A stretch of 64,000 nt of DNA from Saccopteryx bilineata (Eukaryota > Chordata > Mammalia > Chiroptera > Emballonuridae): positions 14,980,997-15,044,996 of the forward strand of contig NC_089501.1 of the NCBI RefSeq assembly GCF_036850765.1, written 5' to 3'. Shown here piece after piece: positions 39,229 through 50,321 of this stretch. How positions within the stretch are numbered: position 1 is the first letter of the stretch; every line of letters starts with the position of its first letter. Under the pieces are notes generated by a model. The model was not told the DNA's origin. It ran no database searches and saw only the letters and a program-made list of their open reading frames with translations. A program made the translations under genes and the position numbers.

Positions 39229-40789
39229 CTATGAAAAGGATTATGAGTCATCATGGGTTTTGTGTCATCCAAAAAAAATAGCAAAACAAACATTCTAATC
39301 TTAGGCATCATGAATTCTCCAACAGTTCTAGGTTATAGTTAATATCACCATCAATTATTTACTTTATTTCATTAGTTCTAATATTCATGTTTTGAAATTT
39401 TTATATCACTGAAATCAAGTTTTTGTAATTTTTGTTTTCTTTTACAACTGATGACATCCTATAAACTGCAGTCAGCTAGGTAGCAGTAATGATGTTTTCA
39501 TTGTAGTTATTTCATATATATTTTTAATGCCTGCAAATGTGCAGATTTGGTCAAGGCTATTCATATCTTCGGCATTTCAACAGTGTTATATGCGTGTTGA
39601 AAGTATGTGTTGAGTTTAAATGTTTAAAATCTTTTAAAATGTTATATTATAATTTGGCACTGAAAAAGTTATTGGGTACTCAGCAAGACACAGAAACAGA
39701 GTTATGGGATATAATTTTCAAATCAGGGAAGCAAGTCATTCTCTGGAGAGATGAGTCCAATTCTTATTTCTGGCAAAACTATATCCAAATGTTTTATGTG
39801 AATTAAGAAATGAAGATACTTACAAGTAATTTAAGCTGTTCTGTTACTGACAAACTTGCAAAGGAATTGTTTACCATGTACTAAAGCAATGCAATCAAAG
39901 CTAAAAGTACTTAATTAAAATTATCAAATACTTAGGAACTGATAAGGGGACTAGCCAGACCAATCCACACCTGAAGGAAGACTATTGTTAAGGTATTATG
40001 TCATAATTAAGCTTGCAGCATATGTTCTAAAAACTATACTACATAAAATAACGGTTTGCCTTACCACTAATGTCATTTTAGGGTTGCTGAAATATGTTAA
40101 TGGAACACCTACTATAGAACACACACTAGTAAATCCCAATTTGTGTAGGCTAAAAAGCCAATTCTATGTATTTTTTTCTCAGCTTTCTACATGAAATACA
40201 ATGTCTTTAAATTTCACATCTTATATTCAAAGCTCTTTCATACGTAAGATCAATTTAAAAAGATATGCATATACAGTTGCCTAAAAAGTGAACTCTAGAC
40301 TTACATTTACCTTAAATTACCAGTCTTACAAACATTTAACATTCTTTTGGAAATTTACAGGGTTCTAAAATATATTTATAGCTTTTTCCCATGTTCACCA
40401 GGGAAATAAATGCCAGTAATTAGTGGTATAATGGAGCAGTCCTTTCAAATTTTATTAAAGCTAACACTTGTTTGCAATCTAGTTTCTTAAGTGCCTTATC
40501 TAATTTCTTTCAGGTCCAATGTATAAAAACTTCCATTAAAACAACTTCAATTGGAAAAATAAATCACATCTCACTTATTCCATAGTAACATCAGAAACAA
40601 TTTATTACCTTGGGTAAGAAGCAAAACTGGTGAAACACAAACCCTATTATTTACAGGGCTTTCTCAGGATTAAAAGCAAGTACTCGGGTATGACAATTTA
40701 GCTTGTGACCTACTGGCACTCACAGACTGCTGCCACTCTGGCGATGACCTGATAGACCATACGTAATACAACTCCCTTTTTGAATGGGA
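39229..40789. other. Intronic sequence, nothing recognised
   Basis: AT-rich intron. No named repeat or exon. Confidence 0.5.
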
Positions 40790-40910
40790 GGCCTCAAGAT
40801 CTTGAGTAACTTAACTACAAGTCACAGGGAAAGAGTTGGGGTTTAAACATAGATTGTCTGACCAAATATTAACGTCAATGTTCTGTCAGTTCTGTACTAC
40901 TTATAATCAG
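40790..40910 (-). mobile_element. MIR fragment, antisense
   Basis: 'gagtaacttaactacaagtc', 'acagggaaagagttggggtt' and 'taaacatagattgtctgacc' match the reverse complement of the MIR core. Confidence 0.6.
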
Positions 40911-41167
40911 ATTCCCATAAATTCCCTAACAGCCAGCTGCACCTGGACTGCGCAACAACAAAGCCTGATCTTGCCTTAATAAATAACCCTGTGAGCTAGA
41001 GAAGTACACATAATTAACCAGCTCATTTTTACTAAATGTTCCCTAGTTCACACTAAATTGTTGAAATGTCTTAAATGTGAAACAATGATGTCCTCAAAAG
41101 CAGCCACTGGCATCAGTCTGTCATGTTGTCTTCTACTAACAAAGATATCCTAGTTTTCTTCTTCTTT

Positions 41168-41355
41168 TTTTTTTTTTTAAAAAAAGACTTTATTTATTCA
41201 TTATAGAGAGAAGAGAGGAGAGAGAGAGAGAAGGGGGAGGAGCAGGAGGCATTAACTCCCATACGTGTCTTGACCAGGCAAGCCCAGGGTTTCAAACTGG
41301 CGACCTCAGCGTTTCCAGGTCGAGGCTTTATCCACTGCCCCACCACAGGTCAGGT
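41168..41355 (-). mobile_element. Bat tRNA-derived SINE, short type, antisense
   Basis: Reverse reading: ACCTGACCTGTGGTGGGGCAG, 'gataaagcctcgacctgg', 'gaaacgctgaggtcgccag', 'ccctgggcttgcctggtcaa', a (CT)n stretch and 'ataaataaagtc' with an A-rich tail. Close to the copy at 48938. Confidence 0.9.
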
Positions 41356-41984
41356 CTAGTTTTTTTTCTTTTTCTTTGGTTGGTCAACTGCCTTCTTCAC
41401 TATTATGCAAAGCTTGTTGCCCTTGTTCACAAATCTCTGCCAGCATTCTCCAACTAAAAACCATTTCTGTTATTTGTTGACCACTAGATGATAACCCATA
41501 ACACTGGGTCTTGGGTTTTCCTCAGCCCTGCTCAACAATGAGGAAAGCTCTTTGATTTGTTTTCTTCTTTATTAACCTCAAAGTTTTGTGTTGTTTCAGA
41601 CTAATAAAGGCTATTGAAGTCTGATTTCCAGTAATTACCTCCAGGCAAATGAGGCATCACTAATAAATCTTTTCAATTTTACTTATAAAAAGGTAAGTTT
41701 TTCCTTTCCAGAAGGTACTACTAAACACTTCATTTTTAGAAGGCAACAGGACAGTCCTGTTTTAGAAGAGATTAACAAATATTTTTTCTTTATTTTAAAT
41801 ATAATAATTAAAAGAAAATAGATTAGTAAGAAAATATTTTTCTCTAAATTTTTTATATATCATTATCAGAACCAAAGCATTCGATGTATAGTTAAATTAT
41901 CTTGAATTTCACTCCTAGCTTTCTAACATTTTCTATCCACATGCAAGTAGACAAAATATTCAAATTACTTTTCTCAAAGCTTCA

Positions 41985-42125
41985 GTTACCTAATTTTTTA
42001 AAATGGGGGGATAATATATGTCTTATAGGGTTTTCTGAAGATTAGGATTAAATAAGAAAATTATTAAATGCACATTACATGCTATCTGGCACAGACAAGA
42101 AAGAACTCATTAAAAAGTAACCTCT
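41985..42125 (+). mobile_element. MIR 3' fragment, sense
   Basis: 'agttacctaattttttaaaa', 'tatagggttttctgaagatt', 'aggattaaataagaaaatta' and 'gctatctggcacag' follow the 3' half of MIR. Confidence 0.6.
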
Positions 42126-42619
42126 ATTATTATTTTTATGCTTACTATTATCACATTAAATGATTTTCTGTCCAAAAAATAAGTCTAGATAAGCATTACA
42201 GAGAATAAATGTGGAAGGAAACAATGCAATCCAATCTCATGTGGATCCAAAGTACTGTTTATTTGATGCATTATCAATGAGTCTATTTTGTGGCTTCTAC
42301 ACTCCCTTCAGAATTCAAGCCACCTCCATGCTGTCTGACACAAACTCTACACTCCACATTCTCCGCTGCTCCTCCAGTTTCCCTAGAAGAGCCACTTCCA
42401 CTCCTAACTGGTTCACTCCAGAGAGGCACTTCCTCTTCCTTTCCAAGAGGACCTCTTCCATCTTGGTGTCTGTTATCAGTCTTCCCCTATTTCTTTTAGG
42501 AACTTGCTCCATCATGCATCCACTCTGACATCTTTGATATCTCTAATTATTCTTTTCCTAGTCTTCTGTTGTTATCTCACTTCCTTCCCTTCTCTCTTGG
42601 CAATAATCACTTGAAAACA

Positions 42620-44000
42620 TTCATTAGTTCATTCTTTGACTGAGTGATTGCTTGAGTCATTCATTCACTCCATATTCCAGGCAGCATGTGGTATTGCCTT
42701 CCTGGAGCTTACAGAGAAATTTACAAAAATAATGATTACTCAAAATCGTGTTAGGCACTGGGAAAAAAGAACAAAATGCTCTAAGCATATGTATCGCAAA
42801 GGAAGCGCTAAGGAAAGGGAGACTTGACAAAATAAATAGGTGACTGGCAAATGGAAAAAGAGCCAAGTATTTAGCAGGCCAAAAGGATACTTTGTGTAAA
42901 GACCCTGATACCAGAAGCAAAGCTGTGTGGCACCTGTAGGACACTGGACCAATGACACAGTGTACTAGAGGCAGATGTAGAGCCTACGTCTATATAATTG
43001 GGCAGGGTCTTTCAGGTCATGGGATGAATTTGATTCTTATTTTAAAGACAATGAGATGGCATGAATAGGTTTTAACCAAGTAAGTGAAATAACTAGATGT
43101 TCTTTTAAAAGGTACAGTACTCTACACTATCAAGAATGGTTTTGGAAGGATGTAGAGCAACTAGAACTTTCACACATTGGTAGTAGAAGTGCTAAATTGT
43201 ACAAATACTCAGAAGAATATAGGGAGTTGCTTGTAAGTTAAATATTGACTCAATGAATGACATTGAGCACTTCCACTCTTAGGAATTTATTCAAGAGAAA
43301 TGAAAACATGTACACAAAAAGTCTGGTATAAGAATATTTACAGCAGCCTCATTCATAATTTCCCCAAACTGCAAACAATCCAAATATCCATGAACAAGAG
43401 AGTACAGACACGGTAGGCTATCTATACATACTGAAAGGCAATTCAGCAATTGATAAGAACAAACTACCAATACATGTAACAATATGAATAAATCTCAAAG
43501 ACATGGAGTGAAAAAAAAAGACACAAAAGAATACACTGTATGACTCTATTTATATGAAGTTCAATAAGACTCAAAACTAATCTATTGTGTTACAAAAGTG
43601 TTTCCAGGAGGGAAAGGAGACTGACTAGAAAGAAGCACAAGGAGCTTCTTGGGTGATTCAAGGCTTTGTGTTTCATTTTAGATATGGGTAGAGACTGTTA
43701 GCAATACTCATCAAACTGCACACCTGAAATCTGTATACAGTATTTGACTATATATAAAATGTACTTCAAATTTTAAAAAACATATAAATACATAGAATTA
43801 CAACAAAAAAAAAAGTAGAAGGAGGGAAAGAGCACATAGGCAGGACCAGAGTGGACTCAGAGACACCAATGAAGAGGCGGTTGCAAAAGCTCTGCCAAGA
43901 GATGACAACCCAGACCAGGCTGGCAGTCCATAACACAAGGGGGGCAGCATGCAGTTGTTGTATGGAAAGAGACATGCATGTTATGATTGGACAATAGCTT
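42620..44000 (-). mobile_element. L2 LINE fragment, antisense, interrupted by an L1
   Basis: Two L2-antisense parts (42620-43120 and about 43800-44000): 'tgtgtaaagaccctgatacc', 'ggtcatgggatgaatttgat', 'gcatgaataggttttaacc', then 'gaagaggcggttgcaaaag' and 'tctgccaagagatgacaacc' continue the same consensus across a sense L1 at 43125-43790. Confidence 0.6.
43125..43790 (+). mobile_element. L1 3' end, sense, inside an L2
   Basis: 'tttggaaggatgtagagcaa', 'cacacattggtagtagaagt', 'cactcttaggaatttattca', 'tttacagcagcctcattcat' and 'atgtacttcaaattttaaa' match an L1M ORF2 end and 3' UTR. Since it splits the L2, it is younger than it. Confidence 0.8.
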
Positions 44001-44653
44001 TATTAACTCTGTGTTTCACATATTCACAACTGTAAGCCTACTTTTGCCCACTCTCTATATAAGAGTCAGTCTTGATTAGGCTTAGTAAAGTTTCTAGCAT
44101 GAGTAACAATATATAACAATGAACACTGAAGAAAATTTGTTTCACTTGAGAATAGGGTAGTCAGAGACAAATTCAGAATTGTGTTTTGGATTTGAAAGTT
44201 TGAAAGAATTTTAAGACATCCATGAAGAAGCTGTCAAATATGTAGATAGTGTATAAATCAATTTTTATTACTGGTTAAGTACTGGACACCAAAAGTAATA
44301 AAAGATAAACCCTATGTGATCTTATGGAACAATGTCACCCCATTAAATTTATTTTCTAAATTAAAATATATAAAAATGTTTAAAAATTGTATCCACTGAA
44401 TCATCACACTTTTCACACACCTTTTAACTAAGAAGTCTTCAGTAAGAAATATTTTAATCCCACCTAAGTCTGTACAACCAGTATTTCCTTAGCTCCTTAC
44501 AAACTGTCATATTGTACAAAGCTCCAAAAATACAGAAAAGAAACAATAAACAGATACTTAACCAAGTTAGCCAAGATAAAATAGATTATAAAACTAGGAA
44601 GAAAAACCATGTAAAATTTTTGTCAGATTTTGGAAGATAAAAATTTTAACTCA

Positions 44654-44798
44654 AAATGATGATGGAAGTAGATTTGACTTTGGGAGGTGAACACACAATA
44701 CAATATACAGACAATGTGTTACAGAATTGTACACCTGCAACCTATATAATTTTATTAACCAAATTCACCCCAATAAATTCAATAAAAATTTAAAAACA
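44654..44798 (+). mobile_element. Short 5'-truncated L1 3' end with target duplication
   Basis: Ends 'ggtgaacacacaatacaata', 'gttacagaattgtacacctg', 'caacctatataattttatta' and 'ccccaataaattcaataaa'. AAATTTTAACTCA is present on both sides, marking the target duplication. Confidence 0.85.
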
Positions 44799-44799
44799 A

Positions 44800-45571
44800 A
44801 TTTTAACTCATACATACATACATCACAAATATATATATACACACACACACTCACATAAAAATGTCAGTTTTTAGTTCTTTATTAATAGCTTCAACCTCCT
44901 TGAAGAAATCATGGAGACCTGCTTCAAGTTCACTTGAGGGTTCAGTTAATAAAATAATAAGCTGGGTATATCAAAAGAGGAATCTAAAACCAGTTATGTC
45001 ACTAAGTAGCAGCTTAAGGATCTATGCCTCTTCAATAAATTAGAGTGAGCATGTATCCTACTTAATCTTTAATATTATAAAGGAATGAGATAAAATACGT
45101 AAAAATATTTTAATATAAACAGAAAAGTCAAATAAATGCATTGTATATTTATAGGTATTTGACTTTTAGCTACTTATTCTGAACCAGATGCTTCAACTTA
45201 ATAACTTGAAGTCATTTGCTAATAAAAAAAGACCACTTTAATTTGAGCTACCAATTCTTCATGCCTAACATGACAAAGAAACAGGACCCATAAAGAAAGA
45301 AAAAAAACAACAAGTATTAGTTTCATATCTCAGTGTAAAAACTTTACAAAGTTTTCACTATTAGAAAGATATAATACAGAGTGGCATTGTTATCCCTCCA
45401 GACAATCCCTGGATAGTTGTAGACAGGGTTTCTCCATAGTTACCACAAAACAAATCACTCCAATATAAATTTACAGCCTGGTATGACACCTGGACTAGAG
45501 CAGCTGATAGACAAATAAGTATATGATGAAGAATGTTACTGATCTAATTTAACTTTATCAAAGATACCTAC
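44800..45571. other. Intronic sequence with a short (AC)n, nothing else recognised
   Basis: TA/CA-rich run at 44826-44852, otherwise unremarkable intron up to exon C. Confidence 0.5.
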
Positions 45572-45751
45572 CTTTTCCTCTAGTTTCTTCTTCTCTTCAC
45601 TAAACTGGCTTATTCTTTGTTTGAGAAACTGATTAAGTTGTAAAACCTCTTTCTCTGTAGATGCCAGCTTTTGCTCCAGCTCCTCTTGCTGGGGTCCGGA
45701 CACTGCCTGGTCTGAAAACGCAGCCTGGAGAGACGTTTTCTCATACTGTGG
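45572..45751 (-). CDS. CEP85L: CEP85L coding exon C
   Basis: Exon of 180 nt, phase 0 at both ends, with acceptor TTTCCCAATAG and donor GTAGGT. It encodes visible residues 81-140, [18 protein letters not shown] to [11 protein letters not shown] less helical start is followed by a long heptad-rich helix. A second AG six bases into the exon (CCACAG) could trim two residues without changing the frame. I chose the upstream AG because it follows the pyrimidine tract directly. Confidence 0.88.
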
Positions 45752-45973
45752 CTATTGGGAAAGAAAACAGGTAAGACTTTAAAAGTTCACTTGTCTTGAA
45801 CAACTGAAATTGGAAATGAGGTATAATACAAAGACTACATGTAGACTCTAGTAGCAAACAACTTGGCATAAATCCCAGCTCACTACCAGTTTAATAAAGT
45901 GTCACAAAAACCACAATGAAACCATCCAAGTGCTAAGACAGTTGTACGCAGTAGCTACAGAAAGGCTTTAGAG

Positions 45974-46000
45974 GCATGCACGCACGCACGCACGCACACG
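45974..46000. repeat. (GCAC)n microsatellite
   Basis: Five to six GCAC units following GCATGCAC. CpG-containing and probably length-variable. Confidence 0.85.
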
Positions 46001-46334
46001 TAATTTGAATGATGCCTTGAAGAACTCAGATTGTACCAAAGGTGAAGATAGAATTCAAAAATCAAATAAATAGCATTTATCGTGTTCAGGGTATGTCAGA
46101 GATGACAGAGTTGGGCACTCCTTTTATAAACTCAAATTATAATTACAGGCAAAAGAGAAATCCTTATATATATAATAATTAGACATAAAACACAAAATAA
46201 TCTGATGGCCAAAGAAAAGCCATCTTAAGTGCAAAGTGTCAGAGGAGTGAGAATAAGTGATGATGGCATTGGGAAGAAGAGAAAAAGGCTTTCCTGGGGA
46301 GGTGGCTTTTGAGATAGATTTGGAAAGTAGGTAA

Positions 46335-46620
46335 GCCTGACCAGGCGGTGGCACAGTGGATAGAGTGTCAGACTGGGATGTGGAGGACGCATCTGGTTTG
46401 AACAAGGCTCACCAGTTTGAGCCCAAGGTCACTGGCTTGAGCAAGGGGTCACTTGGTCTGTTGTAGCCTCCTAGTCAAGGCACATATGAGAAAGCAATCA
46501 ATGAACAACTAAGGTGCTGCAACAAAGAATTAATGCTTCTCATCTCTCTCCCTTCCTGTCTGTCTGTCCCTCTCTCTGTCTCTGTCACACGCACGCGCGT
46601 ACACACAAACACACACAGAA
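46335..46620 (+). mobile_element. Bat tRNA-derived SINE, GCTTGAGC-repeat type
   Basis: Head GCCTGACCAGGCGGTGGCAC, then 'ctggcttgagcaaggggtca', 'caaggcacatatgagaaagc', 'aatcaatgaacaactaaggt' and a CTGTCTCTGTCAC tail. The flanks 'aagtaggtaa' and 'aaataggtaa' form the target duplication. Confidence 0.92.
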
Positions 46621-46841
46621 AAAATAGGTAAGATTCTAGCAGGAATGGATAAAAGGAAGAAAGGAACATTTTTAAAAAGGAAAGATGAAATATATGCTGA
46701 GAGTACCTGTGTTTGCATTATGTATTGGTTAAAAGAGGGCAGAGTATAAAGGAAAATTTTAAAATCTAAGGGGATCATATTGTTGAATCACAAGGTTCTG
46801 AGTTTAGCCTTAATTCACAGAAAATGGAAAGCCAGTGATGG

Positions 46842-47005
46842 TTTTAGAACAAAAAGGTAACATGATTTCAGAAGACTGTGAACTATGTTTTGTAAATTTC
46901 CTGTTATTTTTTTTGTAACATTCTGGCATTTTATAAATTCTCTGGTATTTATCCTGGTGCATAGACTCTTAACATTTGATTAAAAGGAAAAGATAAAAAG
47001 GGAAA
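46842..47005 (+). repeat. Inverted duplication, arm 1 (source)
   Basis: Reverse complement of 47812-47981 with three substitutions and two A/T-run length differences by my count. The left part continues an L2 fragment beyond the arm, so this is the ancestral copy. Confidence 0.95.
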
Positions 47006-47191
47006 AAGACAAGAAGAGTGCTACACACCTAGCAGCAGTGGCCAGGATGATTAAAGGATACTGGGACTAGATATCAATATATCACTTTAATAACTTATTC
47101 TAACTTAGCTAGAAAAAAATGAGGAGGATCTAACAGTACTCTGGAAGCAGAACTAAAAGGATTTAGAAAAAAATGTTTAGATGCAAATGGA

Positions 47192-47463
47192 CACCTGACT
47201 GGTGGTAGCACAGTGGAAAGAACATTGACCTGGGACACTGAGGTCCCTGGTTGAAACCCCAAGGTCACCAGCTTGAGTGTGGGCTCATCTAGCTTGAGCA
47301 TGGGATCATCAACACAATCCTGAGGTCAACAGCTTGAGCCCTCCTCTCATTGCCCCATCAAGGCGTGTATGAGAAGCAATCAATTAACAACTAAAGTGAC
47401 ACAACTACGAGTTGATGCTTCTCATCTCTCTCCCTTCCTTTCTCTCTCTCAAAAAGATAAAAA
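47192..47463 (+). mobile_element. Bat tRNA-derived SINE, GCTTGAGC-repeat type, diverged
   Basis: Head CACCTGACTGGTGGTAGCAC, then 'ggtcaccagcttgagtgtgg', 'aatcaattaacaactaaagt', 'gatgcttctcatctctctcc'. It lies in the spacer of the inverted duplication. Confidence 0.88.
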
Positions 47464-47811
47464 GGATGCAAATGGAAAGAAATATTAAAGATAACCAAGG
47501 TCTGAGATTTTGAGTTTAAGTAACAGAGAAGATATATAGGACAACAGGTCTAAGCAGATGCACTTAATAATAATTAAAGCCTATTGACTTTATAATGCCA
47601 GTTGAACACACGGGTACAGATAAACATCAGGAGTTAGAGAAGTAAGTTTAGAACTCAGGAAAATGGCTAGGCTATGCTGAAAGACTGTAAGAAGTTAATA
47701 CAGATAGTTTCCAACCTGGCATGTAATGAGCTTAGAAACTGCCACTCTGTCCACTGAACAAGAGCTGAACAAACTGAAAAATCAACAACTCTTCTTACAT
47801 CTCTTCTTACA

Positions 47812-47981
47812 TTTCCCTTTTTATCTTTTCCTTTTAATCAAATGTTAAGAGTCTATGCACCAGGATAAATACCAGAGAATTTATAAAATGCCAGAATGTT
47901 ACAAAAAAAAAAAAAGAACAGGACATTTATAAAACATAGTTCACAGTCTTCTGAAATCATGTTACCTTTTTTGTTCTAAAA
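47812..47981 (-). repeat. Inverted duplication, arm 2 (copy)
   Basis: 170 bp copy of arm 1 in opposite orientation, about 800 bp away. Flanks on both sides are unrelated to the flanks of arm 1, so a discrete segment was copied. An A13 run here corresponds to T8 in arm 1. Confidence 0.95.
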
Positions 47982-48155
47982 GAACTGAAGTCATAGCGCA
48001 AACTGTTGTCTCCAAAACTGGAGAAACAGGTGACTAGAGAGAATCACACTTACTGGAACTGACTCCTCCATGGGAACCAGTGTTGCGGTGGGAAAACAAG
48101 ATTATAACTGACAAAGTGCTGGAGGCTCAGCCTAGACAAGTCTCCACGGGGACCC

Positions 48156-48195
48156 AATCACAGAGGACACTCAGTAATCACAGAGGACACTCAGT
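48156..48195. repeat. Perfect 20-bp tandem duplication
   Basis: Two adjacent copies of AATCACAGAGGACACTCAGT. Confidence 0.97.
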
Positions 48196-48937
48196 ATTTT
48201 TGAGTATTATTCCAGGAGCTCTACCAGATCCTCACAGTGAATATCAGAGGAAAATCCCCTCATGCTTCCAGCAGGAGGAAGAGAAAAGGAACCATTTAGA
48301 ATATGCCAGAACACTCTGTTGTTTTTATCAACACCTGCCCTAAGGAGGAAGTATTTCACCAGAGACGTTATAACCTACCTAAGAAGATTAGCAAGAAGGA
48401 GACTAACCTACCTAGAAAAAAAATACCTAACTCCAGCTATCTCAAGCCTTCCACATCAGGGAGGGAAATACCATCCTGTCCCACCTAAGAGTAGGAAAGA
48501 AAAAAACTGAAGATCACTAGTGCGCTTCCCAGTCCCGGAGTTCAAGCCCACGAAAAGACTCGGACCTAACCAAAGGAGCACAGAATGCTTTCCCTCCAGC
48601 ACCTTACCGCTGTATTTCTAAAAACCTATCTCCCACATTTCATTTCACCCAGCACATTAGGTCCACTCTACAAAATTTACATGACACGCTAAAATGGAAA
48701 AAGAACACACGTGGAAAGATGCACAAGCATCAGAACCAGAGTCAGGGAAGTCAGGCATGTTGGAATTATCAGAAAAGAAAAATTTTAAACTCTGATGAAT
48801 ATATTAAAAACTTTAATGCTAAGGTAGGCTAAATGCAAGAACAGATAAATAATTTGAACATAGAGAAATAAATTCTAAAAAAGAATCAAAACTAAATTCT
48901 ATAAATCAAAAACACTGTAATAAAAATGAAGAATGTC

Positions 48938-49055
48938 GCCTGACCTGTGGTGGTGCAGTGGATAAAGCGTCGACCTGGAATGCTGAGGTCGCCGGTTCAA
49001 AACCCTGGGCTTGCCTGGTCAAGGCACATATGGGAGTTGATGCTTCCTGCTCCTC

Positions 49056-49093
<38 letters not shown>

Positions 49094-49194
49094 TCTCTCT
49101 CTCTCCTCCTTCTCTCCTCTCTAAAATGAATAAATAAAGTCTTAAAAAAAAAAAAAGAAGCCTCAACTCTTAGTTGCAGCATCTTAAAAAAAAA
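48938..49194 (+). mobile_element. Bat tRNA-derived SINE, short type, with a double tail
   Basis: Head GCCTGACCTGTGGTGGTGCAG, B box GGTTCAAAACCC, a (CT)n stretch and an A13 tail (49144-49156). A 29-bp extra segment ('gaagcctcaactcttagttg...') and a second A13 follow, and only then the target duplication AAAATGAAGAATGTC (48923-48937 and 49195-49209). Confidence 0.9.
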
Positions 49195-49498
49195 AAAATG
49201 AAGAATGTCTTTGATTCATCAGTAGACTGGATATGGCTCAGAAAATAATCTCTAAGCTTGAGGATATCACAAGAGTAACTTCCAAAACTGAAGAACAAAA
49301 AGAAAAAAAACTAGAAAGAGTAGAATAGAATACCCATGAACTGTGAGATAACTACAAAAGGTGTTATAGGAACACAACAAGGAGAAGAAAGAGAGAAAGG
49401 AACAGAAGCAATATCTGAAACAATAATGATTGAGAATTTCCCCAAATTGTCAGAGGCCACACCTCAGATCCAGGAAGCTAAGAGAACGCCAAGTAGAG

Positions 49499-49864
49499 GC
49501 CCTGGCTGGTTGGGACAGTGGTAGAGTGTTGGCCTGGCGTGTGGAGGTCCCAGGTTTGATTCCCGGTCAGGGTACACAGGAGAAGCACCCATCTGCTTCT
49601 CCACCCTCCTCTTCTTGCTTCTCTCTCTCTGTCTCTTTCTCTCTCTTTCTCCTTCCCACAGCCATGCCTCTATTGGAGAGAGTTGGCCTCAGGACCTGAG
49701 GATGGCTCCATGGCCTCAGGTGCTAAGAAGAGCTCAGTTGCTGAGCAGTGGAGCAATGCCCCAGATGGGCAGAGCATTGCACCCTAGTGGGCTTGCCAGA
49801 TGGATGCCAGTTGGGATGAATGCAAGAATCTGTCTATCCTGCCTCCTCTCAAAAAAAAAAAACA
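49499..49864 (+). mobile_element. Bat tRNA-derived SINE, long type, older
   Basis: Head GCCCTGGCTGGTTGGGACAG, B box GGTTTGATTCCC, long body with diverged 3' half and A-rich tail, followed by a C14 run at 49876-49889. Confidence 0.9.
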
Positions 49865-49984
49865 AAAAAAACACAACCCCCCCCCCCCCAGCAAATAGAA
49901 TGCCTAAAAAATCCATACATAGTTATATCATATTTAAATTTCTGAAAATCAAAGATTAAAAAGTCTTAAAACAAACCAGAGGGA

Positions 49985-50321
49985 GCCTGACCAGGCTGTG
50001 GTGCAGTGGATAGAGCATCAGACTGGGATGTGGAGGACCCAGGTTCAAAACCCTGAGATTACCAGCTTGAGCATAGGCTCATCTGGCTTGAGCAAGGCTC
50101 ACCAGCTTGAGCTCAAGGTTGCTGGCTTGAGCAAGGGGTCACTAGGTCTGCTGTAGCTCCCTGGTCTGGGTACATATGAGAAATCAATCAATGAACAACT
50201 AAGGTGCCACAAAGAAGAATTGATACTTCTTATCTTTCACCCTTCCTATTTGTCCCTATCTGTCACTCACTCTGTCTCTGTCACAAAAAAAAAAAGAAAA
50301 AAAAAAAGAAAAAGAAAAAAG
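49985..50321 (+). mobile_element. Bat tRNA-derived SINE, GCTTGAGC-repeat type
   Basis: Head GCCTGACCAGGCTGTGGTGC, repeated GCTTGAGC blocks, CTGTCTCTGTCAC and an A/G-rich tail. A perfect 12-bp target duplication AAACCAGAGGGA lies at 49973-49984 and 50322-50333. Confidence 0.94.

Larger units (their letters stand above)
46090..47005 (-). mobile_element. L2 LINE fragment, antisense, interrupted by a SINE
   Basis: 'ggctttcctggggaggtggc', 'tttgagatagatttggaaag' (before the SINE) and 'ggaaagccagtgatggtttt', 'taacatgatttcagaagact' (after it) follow the reverse complement of L2. Its last part is the source arm of an inverted duplication. Confidence 0.55.

Noticed and set aside
42211..42528. 105-codon open frame with many Ser/Pro residues
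   Set aside because: No splice context with CEP85L (wrong strand), no recognisable domain, and the surrounding region looks like worn repeats.
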